DNA of 64,000 nt. Origin: Lacihabitans sp. LS3-19 (GTDB taxonomy: Bacteria > Bacteroidota > Bacteroidia > Cytophagales > Spirosomataceae). The position numbers were made by a program, and so were the translations under genes. Positions 26,580 through 33,042 of this stretch are shown in pieces (positions within the stretch are counted from its first letter, which is position 1; each line of letters opens with the position of its first letter). Under the pieces are notes generated by a model that saw nothing but the letters and a program-made list of their open reading frames with translations, made no database searches and was not told the origin of the DNA. Location: positions 310,001-374,000 of the forward strand of contig NZ_RJUA01000003.1 of the NCBI RefSeq assembly GCF_024343575.1, written 5' to 3'.

Positions 26580-28345
26580 GCCATTACTGGTTTTTTTCTT
26601 ATGTCTTGTCTCTCACCAATTTGCTGACGCCACATGGCATAGTAAAGGCCTTTTTGCTCCAATAACTCCTCATGTCTGCCAACTTCTATAATATTTCCTT
26701 TTTCAAGTACATAAATCCTGTCTGCATGCATAATTGTACTTAGCCTGTGAGCTATCATTACTGTTATATAATTTCCAGCGGCGGTTACTTCTCTTACAGT
26801 TGTGGTGATTTCTTGCTCTGTCAACGAATCCAAAGCTGATGTTGCCTCATCGAAAACGAAAATTTTCGGATCTCTCAATAAAGCTCTTGCGATAGATAAT
26901 CTTTGTTTTTCTCCACCGGAAATCTTCATTCCACCTTCTCCGATTACCGTATCTAGGCCATTTTCTGCCCTGTTTAATAGATTATAACAAGCAGCTTTTT
27001 GCAGTTTATCCAACATCAGTTCGTCAGTAGCTGCTGGATTTACGAACAATAAATTCTCTCTTATGGTACCTGAAAATAGCTGCGTGTCTTGGGTCACAAA
27101 TCCTATTTGGTTTCTTAATTCGTCTATATTTAGTTCTTTTGAGTCAATTCCGTTGTATAATATTTCTCCAATGTTTGGTTTGTAAAGGCCCACCAAAAGT
27201 TTCACCAAAGTCGTTTTTCCTGAGCCTGAAGGCCCAACAAAAGCTAAAGTTTCACCTTTTTTTACATCGAAGGATACATTTTCTAATGCATGGTTATCAG
27301 CAGATGCATGTTTAAAACTAACGTCATTAAATTCCAGACTATTTACAACGCCAAGTGGCGTAGGGTTGTTAGGTTGGGTCTCAACAGGCGTATTAAGAAG
27401 GTTTTCAAAATTGTTTAATGAAGCTTCTGCTTCTCTGTAAGCCAATATGACATTGCCTAATTCTTGCAAAGGTCCAAATATGAAAAATGAATAGAACTGA
27501 AGTGTAAGTAGTTGTCCTACAGTCATTTGGTTTTTAAAAATCAAATACAAAAGAACAAAAAGAATTGTTTGGCGGAGGAAATTCACGAAAGTGCCCTGCA
27601 CAAAATTTATAGAACGTATCCCCCTTACTTTTTTGAGTTCCAGTTTTAGGATTTTTAAGGTGTTCAATTTTAATCGGTTTATTTCTTGGTCAGCTAAACC
27701 CAAACTTTTGATCAATTCTATATTTCTCAATGATTCTGTGGTACTTCCTGCCAAAGCCGTCGTTTCTTTTACTATCGTTTTCTGTATTGTTTTTATCTTT
27801 TTGCTCAAAATATTCGTGAGTGTACCCAAAGCAAAAGCTCCAACAAAGTACACTGCTACTAACCATGGATTAATATTTATGGCATAAATAATTACAAATA
27901 CTATACCTACAACTGAGGTAAAAGCCACGTTTATAAAAACTGTAATGAATTTCTCAGAATCGGCACGAACTTTTTGTAAAACAGAAAGTGTTTCACCACT
28001 TCTTTGGTCTTCGAATTGCTGAAAAGGAAGCTTTAAAGTATGTCTTAAACCATCTATGAACACATCAGCACCGAATTTTTGGATGACACTATTCATTACA
28101 TAATCTTGGAAAGTTTTGGCTATCCTGCTTACCATGGCTACACCTATAATAGCTCCCAAAAGTGTTCCAGCTCCTTTTAGAAATTCCATTTCTGTATAAG
28201 TGTCGGGATTTTTAGCAAACCTATCTATTAGTTTACCAAAAAAGTAGGGATCCATTAATGAAAAACTCTGATTGATAGCTGCTAAAACAAAAGCCAGAAT
28301 GACACCAGATTTGTATTTTGAAAGATACTTGAGTAATAATTTCAT
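26576..28345 (-). CDS. ABC transporter, fused permease-ATPase (exporter half)
   Basis: A 589-residue ABC exporter half-transporter. The N-terminal part has six transmembrane helices (ABC type 1 fold, about residues 1-320). The ATPase follows with Walker A GPSGSGKTTL near 375, signature ISGGEKQRLSIARALL near 475, Walker B IFVFDEATSALD near 500 and the HRLST histidine near 535. It should work as a homodimer. Substrate unknown; the MsbA-like/multidrug class is possible. The ATG at 28345 is preferred over an in-frame TTG at 28384 because it begins at the conserved MKLLLKYL. The CobW gene downstream overlaps by 4 bases. Confidence 0.9.
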   Translation of the reverse strand: MKLLLKYLSKYKSGVILAFVLAAINQSFSLMDPYFFGKLIDRFAKNPDTYTEMEFLKGAGTLLGAIIGVAMVSRIAKTFQDYVMNSVIQKFGADVFIDGLRHTLKLPFQQFEDQRSGETLSVLQKVRADSEKFITVFINVAFTSVVGIVFVIIYAININPWLVAVYFVGAFALGTLTNILSKKIKTIQKTIVKETTALAGSTTESLRNIELIKSLGLADQEINRLKLNTLKILKLELKKVRGIRSINFVQGTFVNFLRQTILFVLLYLIFKNQMTVGQLLTLQFYSFFIFGPLQELGNVILAYREAEASLNNFENLLNTPVETQPNNPTPLGVVNSLEFNDVSFKHASADNHALENVSFDVKKGETLAFVGPSGSGKTTLVKLLVGLYKPNIGEILYNGIDSKELNIDELRNQIGFVTQDTQLFSGTIRENLLFVNPAATDELMLDKLQKAACYNLLNRAENGLDTVIGEGGMKISGGEKQRLSIARALLRDPKIFVFDEATSALDSLTEQEITTTVREVTAAGNYITVMIAHRLSTIMHADRIYVLEKGNIIEVGRHEELLEQKGLYYAMWRQQIGERQDIRKKPVMA

Positions 28346-28501
28346 AAAAAAGGGAAAGAAAAAGGGGTATAGCAATGTTAACAAGATTTGTATTATTAAA
28401 ATTCCTGAGGAGATTATTTGATTTTTTAGCGTTTGAAAATCAGTTTTTTACAAGTATTTATCTTAAATATTTATATTTTATCTCGAAAAAATGTAAGTTT
28501 T

Positions 28502-28538
28502 GCTAAATAGATATATATTTGCTAAATAAATATAGATA
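28502..28538 (+). promoter_or_regulatory. Promoter and direct operator-like repeats of the InsA-like gene
   Basis: TATATTTG (28514-28521) is a perfect -7 box, 18 bases before the ATG at 28540. Two related 18-base sites flank it: GCTAAATAGATATATATT (28502-28519) and GCTAAATAAATATAGATA (28521-28538), 19 bases apart. Inverted copy of the second lies at 29125-29142. Confidence 0.55.
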
Positions 28539-28539
28539 G

Positions 28540-28962
28540 ATGAATTACCCCCCTTGTCCCAAGTGTGATGCTGAAAATATATCCAAAAATGGCGTGTTAA
28601 ATGGTAAACAGCGGTATAAATGTCGTGACTGTAACTACAATTTTACGGTCGAAAAAATGGGAAAAAGCATTGATAGTTATTATGTAATCAAGGCACTTCA
28701 GCTATATATTGAGGGTGTAAGTTATAGAGAAATCGAACGACTTTTAGGTATAAGCCATGTTTCTGTTATGAATTGGGTGAAAAAATATCAGATAAAAGTA
28801 CCTAAGCAAAACCTAGTAACTCCTACGTATAAAATATTGAATCATAGGGAGTTAGCTGAATATGTATCTAAGCCACAAAATGTAGAAGGGAAGGGCATGT
28901 TGATAACCGAACTAGGCGATAAATTTATGGTGATTCAATGGAATAGAATTACATTCTATTAA
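28540..28962 (+). CDS. Orphan IS1 InsA-like zinc-ribbon/HTH DNA-binding protein
   Basis: A 140-residue protein. Residues 1-40 are the IS1-type zinc ribbon (C6-x2-C9 and C28-x2-C31, with GKQRYKCRDCNYNF), as in InsA. Residues about 45-90 form a helix-turn-helix (LQLYIEGVSYREIERLLGISHVSVMNWVKKY). The last 50 residues have no DDE catalytic domain, so it cannot transpose by itself, and no InsB frame follows. The protein is intact, has its own -7 box and is immediately upstream of the short-chain fatty acid transport module, suggesting a domesticated transcription factor (inference). The alternative is a remnant IS1 element. Its start is the ATG at 28540; the sites described above lie within 2 bases of it. 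Confidence 0.8.
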   Translation: MNYPPCPKCDAENISKNGVLNGKQRYKCRDCNYNFTVEKMGKSIDSYYVIKALQLYIEGVSYREIERLLGISHVSVMNWVKKYQIKVPKQNLVTPTYKILNHRELAEYVSKPQNVEGKGMLITELGDKFMVIQWNRITFY

Positions 28963-29124
28963 TTCTATATAGTCTAGTATTTTGGTATTTTTTCTGTTTT
29001 TTCTTTTCCCTATATTTTTATACAATATTATTTTTTAGCCAAATTTTCTACTGCTTTTTTTGAATTTCAATTTTTATTATTCCGTTTTGCTGCTCAGATT
29101 CGCATTTGAAGAGGTTTTTTTATT

Positions 29125-29155
29125 TATCTATATTAATTTAGCTTATCTATAGATA
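29125..29155. promoter_or_regulatory. Inverted copy of the InsA-gene site and palindrome upstream of porin gene
   Basis: TATCTATATTAATTTAGC (29125-29142) is the reverse complement of the site at 28521-28538 with one mismatch. A perfect 12-bp palindrome TATCTATAGATA (29144-29155) follows, about 25 bases before a weak TAATATTTG -7-like box (29181). The rest of the 266-base gap (28963-29228) is T-rich without a gene. Confidence 0.5.
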
Positions 29156-29228
29156 TTTTTCAATTTTCTGATCCTATCCATAATATTTGTCATCGAATAG
29201 TACAACAAAACCTCAATAAATTTAAAAA

Positions 29229-30509
29229 ATGAAAAAAAGTTTTACCAAGATGATGTTTACCCTCGGGATAGCATTTGTTTCGTCGCTCTCCTATGGGCAG
29301 GAGAAGAAGCAAGAAAAAGACCCAAATATGTATGGTGCAGGACTTACAGTGAAACTCAACGAGTCTGGTAGTAAGTACGTTAGATTTATTATGTGGCATC
29401 AGTTTTGGCTTTCGAGCAATAACCAAACGCCAGGAATGAACTTTAGTATTCGAAGGTCACGAGTGCTTGCATTGACCCAGTTTACACCTCGTTTTTTGGT
29501 GCTTACACATTTTGGTTTAAATAGTTTAGGGGCAACAGGAATAACTGGAAATCCAAATACTGCAAGTTCTAGTGCTAGTAATATTTTTCTACATGATGCT
29601 TGGGGAGAATTCGCGGTAGTCCCAACCAAAGTGCATGTGGGTGCCGGTTTACATTATTGGAATGGTGTTAGCAGATTATCAAATCAAAGTACACTAAACA
29701 TTATGACGCTTGACAATGCTGGTGCAGGAACTGCAGATGCTCGCCTTTTTCCATGGGCCAACATCACTACTTCTGATCAATTTGCTAGGCATTTAGGTAT
29801 TTATGCCAAAGGAACCATAAAGAAATTTAGCTATAGAGTTGCCGCCAACAATGCAAGAAAAAATGTAGGAACTTTGAGTCCAACTGTTCCTTCCATTCAG
29901 GTATTAGGAGATGGCAAAAGTTGGTTATATACTGGTTATTTTAATGTAAATTTATTAGATCCAGAATCCGATAAATTGCCTTACTTTGTAGGTTCCTATT
30001 TAGGAAAAAAGAAGGTATTGAGTATAGGAGGAGGATTTCATTATCAACCTGATGCTATTAAAACTGGAGCCGTTGATGATAAAGGCGTTTCTCAGTTTTC
30101 GAGTTCAGAGGCGATAAGTAGAGTAGGGGCAGATGTGTTTTATGATGCACCTGTTGGTGGCAAAGGAGCAGCAGTTAACCTTTTGGCGTCAATTACTAGT
30201 CATAAGTATGGAGCAAATAAAACTTTTAATGCTGGTGGCTTGGTTCCTGGAAATGGTACAATAACCTACCTACAAGCTGGATATTTGTTTCCTTCAAAAA
30301 CTGACAATCAGCTGATGCCTTATGCAACGTATTCTTATCAGGACATTAAAAGTACGCCAAATACGAGCTATGAGGTAGGTCTTGGTTTGAATTGGTTTAT
30401 TTCTGGCCACAATGCCAAAATTACCGCTGAGCATAACATTGGCAAAAAAGGAGTTGTAAATGCAGCTACTAACAAAATTACGCGTATTCAATTACATGTT
30501 TTTATATAA
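29229..30509 (+). CDS. Outer-membrane porin-like beta-barrel
   Basis: A 426-residue protein with a signal peptide (residues 1-23, ending SLSYGQ). The mature protein has the N-terminal YVRFIMWHQFWLSSNNQTPG strand and repeated amphipathic strands with aromatic turns, ending ITRIQLHVFI with a hydrophobic last strand, as in 16- or 18-strand porins. It fits the phosphate-selective/substrate-specific porin fold. As the first gene before the DUF4212/symporter pair it is probably the outer-membrane entry route for the same carboxylates (inference). The next gene starts 29 bases later. Confidence 0.82.
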   Translation: MKKSFTKMMFTLGIAFVSSLSYGQEKKQEKDPNMYGAGLTVKLNESGSKYVRFIMWHQFWLSSNNQTPGMNFSIRRSRVLALTQFTPRFLVLTHFGLNSLGATGITGNPNTASSSASNIFLHDAWGEFAVVPTKVHVGAGLHYWNGVSRLSNQSTLNIMTLDNAGAGTADARLFPWANITTSDQFARHLGIYAKGTIKKFSYRVAANNARKNVGTLSPTVPSIQVLGDGKSWLYTGYFNVNLLDPESDKLPYFVGSYLGKKKVLSIGGGFHYQPDAIKTGAVDDKGVSQFSSSEAISRVGADVFYDAPVGGKGAAVNLLASITSHKYGANKTFNAGGLVPGNGTITYLQAGYLFPSKTDNQLMPYATYSYQDIKSTPNTSYEVGLGLNWFISGHNAKITAEHNIGKKGVVNAATNKITRIQLHVFI

Positions 30510-30538
30510 AATATTTTAAAATTCAATCTTAAAAAACA

Positions 30539-30805
30539 ATGAAAAACAAAGATGAAAATGCTGTAGCTTATTGGAAGAAGAACCTAAGCTATTTGGCTAT
30601 TCTACTCGCAATCTGGTTTGGGGTGTCCTATGGTGCTGGCATCTTTTTTAAAGACGCACTTAACAATGTCAAAATCGGAGGTTTCAAATTAGGCTTTTGG
30701 TTTGCACAGCAAGGTTCCATTTACGTATTCGTGGTGCTGATTTTTGTCTATGTGAGACTAATGAATAAGCTCGACAAGGAATTTGGATACGAAGACAACG
30801 ATTAA
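30539..30805 (+). CDS. DUF4212 small symporter subunit
   Basis: An 88-residue membrane protein with two helices (about residues 15-33 and 52-75). The pattern YWKKNLSYLAILLAIWFGVSYGAGIFF, then the GFWFAQQGSIYVFVVLIFVYVRLMNKLD segment, is characteristic of DUF4212 proteins, always found next to sodium:solute symporters of the VC_2705 type. It is the small partner of the gene 29 bases downstream and probably needed for its assembly or activity. Confidence 0.92.
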   Translation: MKNKDENAVAYWKKNLSYLAILLAIWFGVSYGAGIFFKDALNNVKIGGFKLGFWFAQQGSIYVFVVLIFVYVRLMNKLDKEFGYEDND

Positions 30806-30834
30806 TTTTTCAACCCTATTAATTTTTATACAAA

Positions 30835-32538
30835 ATGAGTGTATTAGTTTGGACATATATCATTGTGGGCATCACTTTTGCCCTTTATATAGGCATAGCC
30901 ATTTGGTCTAGAGCCGGTTCTACAAAAGAATTTTATGTAGCTGGTGGAGGTGTTTCTCCTTTGGCAAACGGAATGGCAACTGCCGCAGACTGGATGTCAG
31001 CTGCATCGTTTATTTCGATGGCGGGACTTATATCTTTTATGGGATATGACGGAGCCGTGTATCTTATGGGTTGGACAGGAGGCTATGTGTTATTGGCTTT
31101 ATTGTTAGCACCTTATCTTCGTAAATTTGGTAAATTTACTGTTCCAGATTTTATCGGTGACAGATATTATTCAAGCACCGCCCGTACTGTGGCAGTATTC
31201 TGTGCTTTGATAGTTTCGTTTACTTATGTGGCTGGACAAATGAGAGGCGTGGGAGTTGTTTTCTCTCGCTTTCTAGAAGTAGACATTAACACTGGCGTTA
31301 TCATCGGTATGATTATCGTTTTGTTTTATGCAGTTTTGGGAGGAATGAAAGGTATTACCTATACACAAGTTGCTCAATACTGTGTTCTAATATTTGCCTT
31401 CATGGTTCCGGCAATTTTTATCTCTATCCAAATGACTGGAAACCCAATTCCACAGCTTGGTATGGGGTCTACGATGTCTGACGGATCAGGAATGTACCTT
31501 TTGGATAAATTGGACGGTCTCAACAAAGATCTTGGTTTTTCAGCTTATACAAACGGTAGCAAAGATATGATTGACGTTTTTGCAATCACTTGTGCCCTTA
31601 TGGTAGGTACTGCAGGTTTGCCTCACGTTATTGTACGTTTCTTTACCGTTAACAAAGTAAAAGACGCCCGTAAGTCTGCAGGTTTAGCTTTGTTATTTAT
31701 CGCAATTCTTTATACTACTGCTCCTGCGGTTTCGGTTTTTGCAAGAACTAATCTGATTCAAACAGTTAGCAATAAAAGCTATGCAGGTATGCCTGATTGG
31801 TTTAAAAACTGGGAAAAAACAGGGTTGATAAAATTTGAAGACAAAAACGGTGACGGTTTAGTAAATTACGTAAAGGATAAAGAATTAAATGAGCTTACGA
31901 TTGACAATGACATCATTGTATTGGCTAATCCAGAGATTGCAAATCTTCCTAATTGGGTGATTGCGTTGGTAGCTGCAGGAGGTTTGGCTGCGGCTCTTTC
32001 TACTGCTGCAGGTTTACTTTTGGTTATTTCTTCATCGGTTTCCCATGATTTAATCAAAAAAATGATAAACCCAAATATCACTGAAAAAGGCGAGCTTTGG
32101 GCAGCTAGAATCTCAGCTGCGGTTGCAGTTGTGATAGCTGGATATTTTGGTATCAATCCTCCAGGATTTGTCGCCGCGGTCGTCGCCTTGGCTTTTGGTC
32201 TGGCAGCGGCATCGTTTTTCCCAGCTATTATTTTGGGAATTTTTTACAAAAGAATGAACAAAGAAGGTGCAGTAGCCGGTATGGTTGTAGGTATAAGTTT
32301 GATGATTTATTACATGGCCAAATACAAACTTGGCTGGATAGGTGGCGATACATTGCCTGATAAATCAGAGTGGTGGTTTGGGATTTCGCCAGAAGGTTTT
32401 GGCACAGTAGCCATGTTTGTAAACTTCATAGTTGCACTTACAGTGTCGGCATTTACACCTGCTCCGCCCCAAAGCGTGCAAGATATCGTAGAAAACATTA
32501 GAATTCCTTCTGGAGCTGGAGAGGCAACAGGACATTAA
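30835..32538 (+). CDS. Sodium:solute symporter, acetate/short-chain carboxylate type
   Basis: A 567-residue SSS-family symporter with about 13 helices. The family signatures include AGGGVSPLANGMATAADWMSAASF near residue 35, the APYLRKFGKFTVPDFIGDRY segment near 95 and the sodium-site helix GLAAALSTAAGLLLVISSSVSHDL near 380-405. The long loop between about 315-355 with acidic residues and NGDG is found in the VC_2705 subfamily. Together with DUF4212 and the acs genes downstream, the likely substrates are acetate, propionate or related monocarboxylates, carried with Na+. The order porin, DUF4212, symporter is operon-like. Confidence 0.88.
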   Translation: MSVLVWTYIIVGITFALYIGIAIWSRAGSTKEFYVAGGGVSPLANGMATAADWMSAASFISMAGLISFMGYDGAVYLMGWTGGYVLLALLLAPYLRKFGKFTVPDFIGDRYYSSTARTVAVFCALIVSFTYVAGQMRGVGVVFSRFLEVDINTGVIIGMIIVLFYAVLGGMKGITYTQVAQYCVLIFAFMVPAIFISIQMTGNPIPQLGMGSTMSDGSGMYLLDKLDGLNKDLGFSAYTNGSKDMIDVFAITCALMVGTAGLPHVIVRFFTVNKVKDARKSAGLALLFIAILYTTAPAVSVFARTNLIQTVSNKSYAGMPDWFKNWEKTGLIKFEDKNGDGLVNYVKDKELNELTIDNDIIVLANPEIANLPNWVIALVAAGGLAAALSTAAGLLLVISSSVSHDLIKKMINPNITEKGELWAARISAAVAVVIAGYFGINPPGFVAAVVALAFGLAAASFFPAIILGIFYKRMNKEGAVAGMVVGISLMIYYMAKYKLGWIGGDTLPDKSEWWFGISPEGFGTVAMFVNFIVALTVSAFTPAPPQSVQDIVENIRIPSGAGEATGH

Positions 32539-32549
32539 TAAATAAGACC

Positions 32550-32729
32550 ATGAGCAGAAAAAAATCTATTATCCTTTTGAGTATTTATTTGGTATTTACA
32601 CTGTTGTTAAGGTTAGTTTTGGAGCATGCATTGCATATCAATTATTTCTCATCTTTGGTTTTGGGATTGGTATTTTTGATTCCACCTTATGTCTTAATAA
32701 AGAAAAAAGTTTTGAATATTTTAGATTGA
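32550..32729 (+). CDS. Small two-helix membrane protein (59 aa)
   Basis: An uninterrupted frame of 59 codons starting at an ATG 11 bases after the symporter stop. It begins MSRKKSIILLSIYLVFTLLL and contains two hydrophobic stretches (residues 6-24 and 33-50) with basic ends (a KKK near 53). The spacing, composition and rightward direction suit a small gene of the operon. I do not recognise a family. It could be a stabilising or regulatory subunit of the symporter. Confidence 0.6.
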   Translation: MSRKKSIILLSIYLVFTLLLRLVLEHALHINYFSSLVLGLVFLIPPYVLIKKKVLNILD

Positions 32730-32771
32730 TTTATATCTGAAAATTCAGACAGTGTTAGGGTTAAATGCAGT

Positions 32772-32812
32772 AATATATGCCAATTGAGATGAATAATCCG
32801 TTGGCATATATT
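32772..32812. promoter_or_regulatory. 12-bp perfect inverted repeat between transporter and sensor genes
   Basis: AATATATGCCAA (32772-32783) pairs perfectly with TTGGCATATATT (32801-32812), with 17 bases between the arms. No T-run follows, so it is not a classical terminator; an operator or RNA processing stem is possible. The arms are centred 29 bases apart. Confidence 0.45.
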
Positions 32813-32847
32813 CTTTAAAAAATTGCATTTGAATAATAAAAACAAAA

Positions 32848-33042
32848 ATGGAAAATAAGCCAAAAGAACAAAAACTATTCTTATTGTTTGTAGTACTATT
32901 GGTACTATTGAATTTTCCTATTTTGTCAATTATGCAGAGCAATGGTTACATCGGGTCTGTTCCTGCAAAAATCATTATTTTGTTTTCTATCTGGTTGATT
33001 GTTATACTTTTATCAGCATTTTTCGTAAATCGAATTAAATGA
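32848..33042 (+). CDS. Small membrane protein (64 aa) before the sensor kinase
   Basis: A 64-residue protein with two hydrophobic helices (about 9-28 and 40-59) and charged ends. Starts with an ATG at 32848 and overlaps the sensor kinase gene by 4 bases (ATGA at 33039-33042), so it is translationally coupled to it. I do not know a function; a link to assembly or control of the symporter-kinase fusion is plausible. Confidence 0.72.
   Translation: MENKPKEQKLFLLFVVLLVLLNFPILSIMQSNGYIGSVPAKIIILFSIWLIVILLSAFFVNRIK

Noticed and set aside
28521-29142. Complete IS1-like element bounded by the inverted 18-base arms
   Set aside because: No InsB/DDE frame or target duplication is visible and the left arm overlaps the promoter; kept as an operator hypothesis with the IS origin as alternative.
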